From contig WQYS01000027.1 of assembly GCA_009781125.1 (NCBI GenBank), forward strand, positions 1 through 13,865: a stretch of 13,865 bases of DNA. Reading direction: 5' to 3'. The position numbers were made by a program, and so were the translations under genes. The notes beneath the pieces are model-generated. The model did no database searches and was not told the DNA's origin. It was given only the letters and a program-made list of their open reading frames with translations. Shown piece after piece: positions 1 to 6,199 of this stretch. Origin of the DNA: Acidobacteriaceae bacterium. Lineage in GTDB: Bacteria; Acidobacteriota; Terriglobia; Terriglobales; Acidobacteriaceae. How positions within the stretch are numbered: the stretch's first letter is position 1; each line of letters begins with the position of its first letter.

Positions 1-95
1 CATCGTAGGCAAATAGAAATTTACAGCGCAAATCATCGCTATAGGCTCTCGCCATATCTTCTTCGCCGCGACATCCTGCCAAAGCTAGTATCTAG

Positions 96-191
96 CATAT
101 CCTAAAATGCTCTAATCATACCGAAAACGGTGTTCATCCAGACACTTCATTAAAAGCAATAGGGTTTCTACTCGCCGCCGAACAAGGAAGC
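96..191 (+). pseudogene. Untranslated in-frame continuation of the Sel1 repeats
   Basis: Between the TAG at 93-95 and the GTG at 192 the Sel1 gene's frame is open. It encodes most of one more repeat unit: an ENGV..D segment, then AIGFLLAAEQGS, leading into the AAQYAIGEMY of the annotated ORF. No start codon exists in this stretch, and neither of the other two frames upstream shows Sel1 residues. This is what a 5'-truncated or nonsense-mutated gene would leave. A sequencing error or a gene fragment brought in by recombination would look the same. Confidence 0.5.
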
Positions 192-1118
192 GTGGCTGCG
201 CAGTACGCCATCGGGGAAATGTATCACTACGGAGAGGGCGTTCTCAAGGACTCTGCGCAAGCTGTAATGTGGTTGCGTAAGGCCGCTGAACAAGGAAATG
301 CAGATGCGCAAACCGCGCTTGGGACCATAGATCAAAACATCAGACCGGAGAAGGAAACACCCCAAGACTCAACCGATGGTGTGACTGCCTTGCGCAAGGC
401 TGCTGATATGGGTGATGTGGATGCGCAAGTCAAACTTGGGGCGATTTATCACAAAGGAAATGGGGTTCCTAAAGATTCAACACTGGCTGCACTTTGGTAT
501 CGCAAAGCAGCCGATCAAGGAAATGCGAATGCCCAAGCGTTCCTTGGGCTTATGTATTACAACGGAGACGGAGTACCCAAAGACTCTGCGCAAGCCGTAA
601 TGTGGTTGCGTAAAGCCGCTGAACAAGGATACGCGAAAGCACAAGCCCTTTTGGGAGGGTTGTATAAAATCGGAGACGGCGTTCCCAAGGATTTATCGCA
701 AGCCCTGTTATGGTTTCGCAGGGCTGCGGAACAGGGAAATGCCGAGACGCAAGAACTGCTCGGAAGAATGTATTACGACGGAGACGGCGTTCCTCAAGAT
801 TACGCACAAGCTGCAATTTGGATGCAGAAGGCTGCCGTTCAAGGATTTGCACCTGCACAATTAGCCCTCGGTACAGCCTATGTTTCTGGAGAAGGTGTTC
901 CGAGAGATTTTAAGCAAGCAGCGATTTGGTTGCACAGTGCGGCTGAACAAGGATTTGCACCAGCGCAATATGTATTTGGGGTGATGTATCACAGAGGGGT
1001 AGGAGTTCCCAAAGATATGGAGCAAGCCGTGCTTTGGCTGCGCAAAGCTGCTGAACAAGGAAACTCAGATGCCAAAGCTGAACTTGAGGAAATATATCAG
1101 GATGTAAAACCAGCGTAA
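192..1118 (+). CDS. Sel1-repeat protein, probably 5'-truncated
   Basis: The protein of 308 residues is almost entirely Sel1-like (SLR) repeats of about 36 residues, with the pattern GVPKD...A..W.RKAAEQG.A.AQ..LG.MY..G repeated roughly eight times. Sel1 repeats form alpha-solenoid scaffolds for protein-protein contacts; the partner here is unknown. The first usable start is GTG at 192, but it lies inside a repeat. The same frame is open back to a TAG at 93-95 and encodes repeat-like sequence there (ENGVHPDTSLKAIG, then LLAAEQGS) without any ATG, GTG or TTG. There is no signal peptide on this start, unlike the next gene. The true 5' end has therefore probably been lost or broken, and the gene may be a remnant. 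Its stop is 28 nt before the next Sel1 gene, so the two may be co-transcribed. The family call is firm; the integrity of the gene is doubtful. Confidence 0.75.
   Translation: MAAQYAIGEMYHYGEGVLKDSAQAVMWLRKAAEQGNADAQTALGTIDQNIRPEKETPQDSTDGVTALRKAADMGDVDAQVKLGAIYHKGNGVPKDSTLAALWYRKAADQGNANAQAFLGLMYYNGDGVPKDSAQAVMWLRKAAEQGYAKAQALLGGLYKIGDGVPKDLSQALLWFRRAAEQGNAETQELLGRMYYDGDGVPQDYAQAAIWMQKAAVQGFAPAQLALGTAYVSGEGVPRDFKQAAIWLHSAAEQGFAPAQYVFGVMYHRGVGVPKDMEQAVLWLRKAAEQGNSDAKAELEEIYQDVKPA
246..629 (+). repeat. Near-identical 51-bp direct repeats inside the Sel1 gene (246-296 and 579-629)
   Basis: Two segments of 51 nt, 246-296 and 579-629, align without gaps and differ at only three positions by eye. 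All three are synonymous third-base changes, and both copies encode KDSAQAVMWLRKAAEQG. Other Sel1 units in the same gene are much more diverged at DNA level. This suggests recent duplication or gene conversion between repeat units. Confidence 0.75.
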
Positions 1119-1146
1119 TACTGGAACATTTACTGAGAGTTGAGAA

Positions 1147-2238
1147 ATGAACGATCTTCGCAAGAATTGGATACTTTTCATTTGTCTGTGTTGCACAAAT
1201 ATAGCTTTGCCGCAGTCTGCCCAGTCCGTACCGGCTCAGGACATTGCCACGCTGAAGACTCAGGCCATTGCCGGGGATGCAGAGGCACAGCTTAATCTTG
1301 GATTGGCGTATTTCAACGGGGACGGCGTACAGAAAGACTTGACGCAAGCTGTGTATTGGATTCGCAAGGCGGCTGTACAGCGTAACGCGCAAGCACAATA
1401 CAACCTTGCTGAGATGTATGCCGATGGCGTAGGAGTGCCACAGGATTTAGTCCTGATGAAACTCTGGGCAAGCCGAGCGTTTATCCCTCGAAAGCAGTTT
1501 TCAGCGCAGTCACCAGCGCAGAGCGTAGAGCCTACAGGGACGGCTCCGGTAACAACAGGACAGGCAACAGGTACAAAGCCGAGCCTCTGGAATGTCGATA
1601 CACCGCTCTACAGCTTCACGTATAGCTATCCAGCAGCAGCCGGGAGCATACCGGCATTGAATGCAATGCTCGATAAGGATGCCGCCGGACAACTTGCCAA
1701 CATTGCGGCACTGTCGTCTGATGAGAGCCGAGCCATACCAGCTAAAGAGGTTCAATACGAGAGCCATACCAAGGTTCTGATTGTCACCGATCTTCCGGCG
1801 TGGCTGAGTCTGTCTGGATCAATTGAGGAGTTCAAGGGCGGTGTGCATAATCTGGATTCGCCGTTCTCCCTGCTATGGGATAAGGCACAGAATCGACTGG
1901 TAGAGGCTACAGACCTGTTCGTATCCAAGGATGCGCTTGCCTTTGCCATACAGAAACCGTTCTGTGTAGAACTCAACAGGCAGAGAGCCAAGAAACGTGG
2001 CAGTCCTGTTGACCCGAAGAGCAATGATGCCTTCGATGCCTGTATGGACCCCGCCAATGAGGTTGTAATCCTTGGCAGTGCCGATCACGCGCATTTCACC
2101 CGCATCGGTATCCTGATGCCGCCCTATGAGGCCGGTCCCTATGCTGAGGGAGATTACGCGATCACGTTGCCGGTCACAGAGGCGGTACTGTCAGCCGTCC
2201 GGCCTGAATATCGAGCCGCCTTTGCTCTTGGGCAGTGA
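1147..2238 (+). CDS. Secreted Sel1-repeat protein with DUF4163/DUF3298 (PdaC/RsiV-like) region
   Basis: This protein has 363 residues. Residues 1-26 look like a Sec signal peptide: basic MNDLRKN, hydrophobic WILFICLCCTNIA, then a likely cut after LPQSAQ; no clear lipobox is seen. Residues about 38-112 hold two Sel1 repeats (GDAEAQLNLGLAYFNGDGV and a following unit ending in YADGVGVPQD). After a low-complexity linker rich in Ala, Thr, Gln and Pro, residues about 145-345 resemble the DUF4163 plus DUF3298 pair of PdaC and RsiV, with GGVHNLDSPFSLLWD, then ATDLF, and near the end PPYEAGPYAEGDYAITLP. Cys273 and Cys299 could form a disulfide in the periplasm. Known family members act at the cell surface (peptidoglycan deacetylase PdaC, lysozyme-binding anti-sigma RsiV). 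The exact role here is unknown; no deacetylase catalytic domain is present. ATG 1147 is the first start and is followed by the signal peptide. Confidence 0.85.
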   Translation: MNDLRKNWILFICLCCTNIALPQSAQSVPAQDIATLKTQAIAGDAEAQLNLGLAYFNGDGVQKDLTQAVYWIRKAAVQRNAQAQYNLAEMYADGVGVPQDLVLMKLWASRAFIPRKQFSAQSPAQSVEPTGTAPVTTGQATGTKPSLWNVDTPLYSFTYSYPAAAGSIPALNAMLDKDAAGQLANIAALSSDESRAIPAKEVQYESHTKVLIVTDLPAWLSLSGSIEEFKGGVHNLDSPFSLLWDKAQNRLVEATDLFVSKDALAFAIQKPFCVELNRQRAKKRGSPVDPKSNDAFDACMDPANEVVILGSADHAHFTRIGILMPPYEAGPYAEGDYAITLPVTEAVLSAVRPEYRAAFALGQ

Positions 2239-2245
2239 ACATAAC

Positions 2246-2262
2246 TTTCTACTGTGTAGAAA
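2246..2262. promoter_or_regulatory. TTTCTA-N5-TAGAAA palindrome, copy 1
   Basis: A perfect inverted repeat (TTTCTAC, TGT, GTAGAAA) sits just after the stop of the Sel1/DUF3298 gene. The same arrangement, TTCTA-N5-TAGAA, recurs at 5893-5907 and 6006-6020. It is probably a protein binding site of the element. Its position between convergent genes makes a simple promoter-operator role unlikely for this copy. Confidence 0.45.
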
Positions 2263-2280
2263 ATTCTTTATCGCACTGTA

Positions 2281-2321
2281 GAGAGATGCCAGTAAACACG
2301 GATTGATTACCGGCATCTCTC
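2281..2321. terminator. Hairpin between convergent genes
   Basis: GAGAGATGCC (2281-2290) pairs perfectly with GGCATCTCTC (2312-2321). After one mismatch the stem continues with GTAA/TTAC, leaving an 11-nt loop. It lies between the end of the Sel1/DUF3298 gene and the end of the convergent primase gene, where a bidirectional terminator is expected. No strong T-run follows on either strand, so it may act weakly, with Rho, or as a 3'-end stabiliser. Confidence 0.5.
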
Positions 2322-2328
2322 GTTTCGA

Positions 2329-4170
2329 TCAGTATTCAACCTCCCCATCTGCCCCAATGCCTTCGCATGTCTCAGCTACCGTACAGACCTTTACCCAGTC
2401 CGTCCCTATCCGATCAATCAGTGCTTGCTTGCCGTACTTTTCCACGAACGCGGTTACATCTTTGCAGCCTGTTCCGGCGAACGATACGACTCTTTTCTCT
2501 ATTCCGAGGGCTTCAAGAGACTTTACAACGGCATCCCTGTATCTTTCACCAGCGGGATCATCATCCGGCATCACTACTACGCGCTTGTACTCTAGCTTTC
2601 CCGCAAGGCTTGCATTCCAGGTGTCAGCACCTCCACTCGTAACCCCGATGACTGGCCCATTACCGCTACATGGTTCTAATCCAAGATTTGTTACAGTATC
2701 AGCGTCTTTCTCGCCTTCTGTGATAACCACCATATCTATAGACAGATTTCGATAATCGCGTAAGAGTTCAGCATGGTAAAGCAATGGTCCTAACTTGCTG
2801 ACATCGTATCTGTATTTACCATCACGACCCGGACGACGCTGTACGATCACTTTATTCCCGTCATCATCATCTGGATAACGAAGAACTTCCTTCTGAAGAT
2901 CACCGTCTTCATTCCTGTATTTGTAGATTGCTATTGCTTCACGATCAGGGCGGCAGTATGTTAACGGTATGCCTACTGCTTCACCGATACGCCTATAAGC
3001 TAACACAGCATCTCCCCCACACAAATAAATGAGCAGGTCTGTAAATGATCCTTTCTTGCCACATCCGAAGCAATGGAAACATCTTCCCAGCTTGACGGAG
3101 CATGATGGCAGACTGTCCGAATGGTCTGGATATGGGCATCTGATGTAAACGTCTCCGTTTGCCAGAGGAATCGTCTCTGCATTCTCTGGAAGGAATGTTT
3201 TTAATATCTTTATCCAGTCCTCATTACTCAAGGAATTTAGGAGGAATCTGTATGATGTGTTGCGCTTGCCTTCAACTCGATAGTTGCGCGGGTGTCTCTC
3301 TGGATTCTCATACGAGAGCAATACCGGCTCCCCAGTTGTCGGATCAAGGATTGTTATCATCACATGAGCTTTTTCCGCTTCATGGAGTTGGATCAATCCA
3401 TGCGACTCCAATCGAGTGAGCGACGGCATAAATGTTCTTATATCCTGTATTCCAGACCGCTTTTTCAATGTGCTGATGCGCTCGATGAACGTATTGCGCG
3501 GTAACGGCGACTGTGAATCTCTGTCTGAATAATAGGCCGACTTGTTCGCCAGATAGAGTATGGTCAAGTACAGACGCGCATCTGAACGGGATGATTCGGT
3601 CATTTTAGCCAAGGACCACGGCATACCCATTTCCTTAATCATGTCTACTGGAATGTTGAAATAGAGTATGCGGCTTTTACGGATGAAGCCCATACCGCCC
3701 TCGAATGCTCTCCCTGTCTTTGGGTTCACTAGAAAGTACCGATTTGTCATAGAGCCGTCAAACTCTTTGCGCTTGCCCTTAGAAACTGTTTTTCTCCTAC
3801 GGTCAACTTGGATAAGGTCTTTCTGTGTCAACTCCTTTGTCGCTGTCTCAATAGTCTTATCGGTGTATCCAGTAAGCTCCATGAGCCTCTTTTGACTGAC
3901 CGTTATTGCTGCCGCTGCACCAAGGCTCAAATCAAACTTGCCTCTCTTGCGGATTGGTATTTTTGCAAACTGTCTGTATGAATACAGCAGAGCGCAATAC
4001 ACAACCAGAGTAGATTGTGTTAGATCATACTTTCCGTCTATAAGGAAATAAGGAAGTTGCATATATTCCAAATCTCCCCAATATATCGACTTGCCTATGC
4101 TGCTATTCAGACCATCATTTACCGCGTCACTGCGATCAACTGGATATTTCGTATCCCTTACTTCTGTCAT
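2329..4170 (-). CDS. Initiator-primase fusion: winged-helix N-terminus, CHC2-type zinc finger, Toprim
   Basis: This 613-residue protein is the likely replication protein of the element. Residues about 25-150 and 165-290 look like two winged-helix regions (for example SQKRLMELTGYTDKTIETA), as in plasmid/phage replication initiators and DnaD-like proteins. Residues 345-374 form a DnaG-type zinc finger: Cys345, His350, Cys367 and Cys370, within CPYPDHSD and CFHCFGCGKKGS. Residues about 478-560 form a Toprim domain with ITEGEKDAD (Glu485) and the acidic triplet PDDDPAGE (Asp536-538), the metal-binding residues of primases. The segment between them would hold the primase catalytic subdomain. There is no Walker A/B helicase motif in the protein or nearby. 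It would lay down primers on the excised element and may bind its origin in the upstream non-coding DNA. The minus-strand ATG at 4170 is preceded by AAAGGAA and by an in-frame stop, so this is the only sensible start. Primase identity is firm; the initiator role of the N-terminus is inferred. Confidence 0.85.
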   Translation of the reverse strand: MTEVRDTKYPVDRSDAVNDGLNSSIGKSIYWGDLEYMQLPYFLIDGKYDLTQSTLVVYCALLYSYRQFAKIPIRKRGKFDLSLGAAAAITVSQKRLMELTGYTDKTIETATKELTQKDLIQVDRRRKTVSKGKRKEFDGSMTNRYFLVNPKTGRAFEGGMGFIRKSRILYFNIPVDMIKEMGMPWSLAKMTESSRSDARLYLTILYLANKSAYYSDRDSQSPLPRNTFIERISTLKKRSGIQDIRTFMPSLTRLESHGLIQLHEAEKAHVMITILDPTTGEPVLLSYENPERHPRNYRVEGKRNTSYRFLLNSLSNEDWIKILKTFLPENAETIPLANGDVYIRCPYPDHSDSLPSCSVKLGRCFHCFGCGKKGSFTDLLIYLCGGDAVLAYRRIGEAVGIPLTYCRPDREAIAIYKYRNEDGDLQKEVLRYPDDDDGNKVIVQRRPGRDGKYRYDVSKLGPLLYHAELLRDYRNLSIDMVVITEGEKDADTVTNLGLEPCSGNGPVIGVTSGGADTWNASLAGKLEYKRVVVMPDDDPAGERYRDAVVKSLEALGIEKRVVSFAGTGCKDVTAFVEKYGKQALIDRIGTDWVKVCTVAETCEGIGADGEVEY

Positions 4171-4201
4171 TCTCCATTCCTTTCCTTGTTCCCCTACTCA
4201 T
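4136..4201 (-). CDS. Possible 21-residue leader ORF overlapping the primase start
   Basis: On the minus strand a perfect Shine-Dalgarno (AAGGAGGAA, plus-strand 4209-4217) precedes an ATG at 4201. That ATG opens a 21-codon frame (MSRGTRKGMENDRSKGYEISS), which runs through the primase start in another frame and stops 34 nt inside the primase gene. Its ribosome site is better than that of the primase itself. It could couple or tune primase translation, or it could be chance, since a purine-rich stretch favours such motifs. Nothing else supports it. Confidence 0.25.
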   Translation of the reverse strand: MSRGTRKGMENDRSKGYEISS

Positions 4202-4263
4202 TCGTTACTTCCTCCTTCGCTTCTTCATTTGTTCTTCTTCTACACGTAATTGATAGACCGACG

Positions 4264-4304
4264 GGCGCGTGTCTGGCTGGGCGCTTCGCTGCCAGCCCCG
4301 CGCC
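4264..4304. other. GC-rich compound hairpin upstream of the primase
   Basis: GGCGCG (4264-4269) pairs with CGCGCC (4299-4304). Inside, after a small internal loop, GGCTGG (4275-4280) pairs with CCAGCC (4292-4297). This is a very stable two-part stem in otherwise AT-rich DNA, 94 nt from the primase start. It could be an origin element, part of the primase mRNA leader, or an attenuator. No T-run follows directly on either strand. Confidence 0.5.
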
Positions 4305-4641
4305 GGGACCAATAACAGGAAACATGATGTATAGACTTCCCTAGGATAGTACGGTATAGCGAAAATGTGCGTTATTGCTGGTGATTTCGATTTAAATACC
4401 GAAGTTTTTGCACAATAAACCCTGTAATAGCTTCCCATACGGCATTTGCACGAAATCCAGAGGATTACGACCACCAGCACTTGACCTCCCTAACGAACAT
4501 GCAGGGGTACTGATCGCCATACGCGCAGGTATAGCTATGTCCTTTCCTATTCGGTTGTCATTGGGTTTGGGCTTACGCCAGTCTTTAGTACCTATTACTT
4601 ATAACTTGCGAATCAAGGAAATTCCTAACTCCACTGTGTCT

Positions 4642-4670
4642 AGTAAACCATACTTTCGGGATTTTGTCAA
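4642..4670 (-). promoter_or_regulatory. Promoter candidate for the primase gene
   Basis: Read on the minus strand, TTGACA (4670-4665) is a perfect -35 box. After exactly 17 nt comes TTTACT (4647-4642), a four-of-six match to TATAAT. Transcription would start near 4635 and run leftward through the GC-rich hairpin into the primase gene, giving a leader of roughly 460 nt. The box match and spacing are seen directly; activity is inferred. Confidence 0.5.
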
Positions 4671-4975
4671 GCTCTACTTACTCCGACTTACTCAGATAGC
4701 TGGCGGTGCTGACCTCATGACCCCCTGCGCACAGCCAATGCCGGGGAGACTCCTGCACGACCCCCTACCCTTTCAATAATGAGTCTCACCATGTAACGGT
4801 ACTTTCATAAACTAAGGATTGAGTACGGCTCGACAACATTTCCAAACTTAGCAAGTGTGGCATTACTCTGGCGATTGTCCAATCATGGACAGACACGAAT
4901 TAGTTCACTGTGAGGAGCATTTAAGCCGTTCCAATATCCTCTGGCATGGTTCGGTATGGTCCAAGGGCAACGAAC

Positions 4976-5002
4976 GGCTGTAACAGCCTGTAGGGCTTCA
5001 GG
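4976..5002 (+). other. Pair of adjacent hairpins before the serine recombinase
   Basis: GGCTG-TAA-CAGCC (4976-4988) is followed, with two bases shared, by CCTG (4987-4990) pairing with CAGG (4999-5002). The two stems are mutually exclusive over the shared CC. Such alternative pairing is seen in attenuators and also in recombination or origin sites. Function unknown. Confidence 0.35.
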
Positions 5003-5019
5003 AATGGGCATCTCTGGCG

Positions 5020-5040
5020 AGCCGTGGATCACGGTTTTCT
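5020..5040 (+). terminator. Terminator-like hairpin with short T-run
   Basis: CCGTG (5022-5026) pairs with CACGG (5030-5034) around a GAT loop. An outer G-T and A-T pair are possible, and TTTT follows directly at 5035-5038. This has the shape of a rightward intrinsic terminator, but the stem is short. No gene ends upstream on this strand, so if real it would end an RNA made from the non-coding region. Confidence 0.35.
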
Positions 5041-5102
5041 GTCCCTCAGCCGTGACTGATGAAATTTCCCTGAAAATTCCCTTGACATCCGGCCTGATTC
5101 TC

Positions 5103-5137
5103 CGTTACGTTTGTGTCTACGTTCGTAGAAAGTAACG
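5103..5137. promoter_or_regulatory. Nested inverted repeat upstream of the serine recombinase
   Basis: CGTTAC (5103-5108) and GTAACG (5132-5137) flank an inner inverted repeat, TCTAC (5116-5120) with GTAGA (5125-5129). A TTGACA at 5082-5087 lies upstream, so a promoter reading into the recombinase would overlap this repeat; the matching -10 box is poor. Resolvase-type enzymes often bind sites directly upstream of their own gene and repress it, so this could be both operator and part of a resolution site. The inner half-site TCTAC resembles the TTCTA-N5-TAGAA sites elsewhere. Confidence 0.4.
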
Positions 5138-5159
5138 TAAAAACCGTAAAGAGGACAGG

Positions 5160-5837
5160 ATGAACGGTAAATTTGTTGCATATTACAGGGTTTCGACTGA
5201 TAAGCAGGGCAAAAGCGGTCTGGGGTTAGAGGCACAGAAGGCGGCTGTTGAGGACTACCTGAACGGGGGTAGATGGAAGCTGATGGCCGAATGTAAGGAA
5301 GTGGAGTCTGGGAAGAAAGCCGATAGACCACAACTCGCCAAAGCTCTGGCTCTATGCCGACTCCATAAAGCCACGCTGTTGGTTGCCAAGTTGGACCGGC
5401 TGGCAAGGAATGTCTATTTCATCTCATCCCTGATGGAATCCGGGGTTAAATTCGTGGCATGTGACATGCCGGACATTAACGAGATGGTGGTTCATATTCT
5501 TGCCTCTGTTGCCCAAGGGGAAGCAAAGGCAATAAGTGATAGGACAAAGGCGGCTCTGGCAGCTTCAAAGGCCAGAGGGACCAAACTGGGCGGTAGAAGG
5601 GTATCAGCTAAGGAGTGGGGACGGATTGCTATTAAGGGACGCGAGACAGCGATACAGGCACGTCAAGAAAAGGCGTCCGAATACCGCTCTGACGTTCTGC
5701 CCTTCATTCAGGAGATGCAGTCCAATGGAGTGTCTACCCTCAGAGCCATAGCGGAGGGATTGAATCAAGAGAACATAGTAGCACCAAGAGGCGGTAAATG
5801 GACTGCTACCCAAGTAATGCGGATATTGAAGGCATGA
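5160..5837 (+). CDS. Serine recombinase (resolvase/invertase family)
   Basis: This protein of 225 residues has the resolvase catalytic domain at residues about 4-145. Arg10 and Ser12 (the nucleophile) lie in YYRVSTDKQG, and Asp79, Arg80 and Arg83 lie in KLDRLAR, with the same spacing as Asp67, Arg68 and Arg71 of gamma-delta resolvase. The helical arm around residues 106-130 (MVVHILASVAQGEAKAISDR) is typical. Residues about 170-225 form a small recombinase/HTH-like end (STLRAIAEGLNQENI, then RGGKWTATQV). The size fits small resolvases and invertases rather than large serine integrases. The ATG at 5160 follows GAGG with suitable spacing. In an element that already has a tyrosine integrase, it most likely resolves multimers or inverts a segment; this role is inferred. 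All catalytic residues are present, so it should be active. Confidence 0.9.
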   Translation: MNGKFVAYYRVSTDKQGKSGLGLEAQKAAVEDYLNGGRWKLMAECKEVESGKKADRPQLAKALALCRLHKATLLVAKLDRLARNVYFISSLMESGVKFVACDMPDINEMVVHILASVAQGEAKAISDRTKAALAASKARGTKLGGRRVSAKEWGRIAIKGRETAIQARQEKASEYRSDVLPFIQEMQSNGVSTLRAIAEGLNQENIVAPRGGKWTATQVMRILKA

Positions 5838-5892
5838 TATTGAGAGAAACGTTTGATAAGCGTCATCTCTGCCTATGCGCATCGGAGCATTT

Positions 5893-5907
5893 TTCTATTC
5901 TGTAGAA
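5893..5907. promoter_or_regulatory. TTCTA-N5-TAGAA palindrome, copy 2
   Basis: TTCTA-TTCTG-TAGAA, extended by one T/A pair on each side, has the same geometry as the copies at 2246-2262 and 6005-6021. A further half-site (TTTTCTATAAAA) follows at 5910-5921. It lies 56 nt after the serine recombinase stop, in the regulatory stretch ahead of xis-int. Confidence 0.45.
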
Positions 5908-6004
5908 AGTTTTCTATAAAATAACATTCTCAGATTGTCTCACTGGGGGATGGATTACAGAGCTAAGTCCTTATTCTAGTTAATAGTTAGCTCAATCTAC
6001 TGAA

Positions 6005-6021
6005 ATTCTACAGTGTAGAAT
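6005..6021. promoter_or_regulatory. TTCTA-N5-TAGAA palindrome, copy 3, next to the xis-int promoter
   Basis: A perfect inverted repeat ATTCTAC-AGT-GTAGAAT ends 21 nt before the -35 box of the xis-int promoter. It is nearly identical to copy 1 in sequence and identical to copies 1 and 2 in arm spacing. The position suits an operator for a regulator of excision or an accessory site for the recombinases. The protein that binds it is not known. Confidence 0.5.
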
Positions 6022-6042
6022 CCCGTATCTTGCAGAAAACAC

Positions 6043-6071
6043 TTGACAAAACAGGCAAGGTGTGGTATACT
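6043..6071 (+). promoter_or_regulatory. Near-consensus sigma-70 promoter for xis-int
   Basis: TTGACA (6043-6048) is a perfect -35 box. After exactly 17 nt comes TATACT (6066-6071), five of six bases of TATAAT. Transcription would start near 6078. It reads across a leader of roughly 215 nt into the excisionase-like gene and the integrase. Such a strong promoter for an integrase normally needs a repressor; the adjacent palindrome at 6005-6021 is a candidate site. Confidence 0.75.
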
Positions 6072-6113
6072 GAAAGGGTAAGATCGAAACAGAGTTACTT
6101 CCTGTTATCGACT

Positions 6114-6165
6114 ACTCTGCCACACGGGGATATAGATCACTTAGGTCTAATCTAAGCGGCAGAGT
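6114..6165 (+). other. Hairpins in the xis-int leader
   Basis: ACTCTGCC (6114-6121) pairs perfectly with GGCAGAGT (6158-6165). Inside, CTTAG (6140-6144) pairs with CTAAG (6152-6156). The transcript from the 6043-6071 promoter would therefore begin with a strong structured element. It is not followed by a T-run, so a role in RNA stability or antitermination is as likely as termination. Confidence 0.45.
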
Positions 6166-6199
6166 GGCAAAGCTGTAATGTCCAGCATATAGGAATGTA

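Larger units (their letters stand above)
4202..5159. other. About 1 kb without a convincing gene; candidate origin, resolution or RNA region
   Basis: No reading frame here has protein-like composition or a known family. What can be seen is a GC-rich compound hairpin at 4264-4304, a minus-strand promoter-like pair at 4642-4670, two GACCCCCT octamers near 4720 and 4760, a cluster of short hairpins at 4976-5034, and an inverted repeat with a -35-like box upstream of the serine recombinase. The stretch lies directly upstream of both the primase (leftward) and the serine recombinase (rightward). That is where a replication origin, a resolution site or a regulatory RNA would be expected. Confidence 0.55.

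Noticed and set aside
123..1118. Regularly spaced repeats that could suggest a CRISPR array
   Set aside because: The periodic unit of about 108 nt is translated as Sel1 repeats in one frame, with diverged DNA between units; no constant repeat with unique spacers is present.
4205..4480. Minus-strand frame of 91 codons upstream of the primase
   Set aside because: It reads through the GC-rich hairpin, shows no family pattern and ends in a low-complexity basic tail caused by a purine-rich stretch.
4408..4779. Plus-strand frame of 123 codons in the non-coding region
   Set aside because: No ribosome site, no recognisable domain, and it lies over the minus-strand promoter and leader of the primase. 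Composition does not look protein-like.
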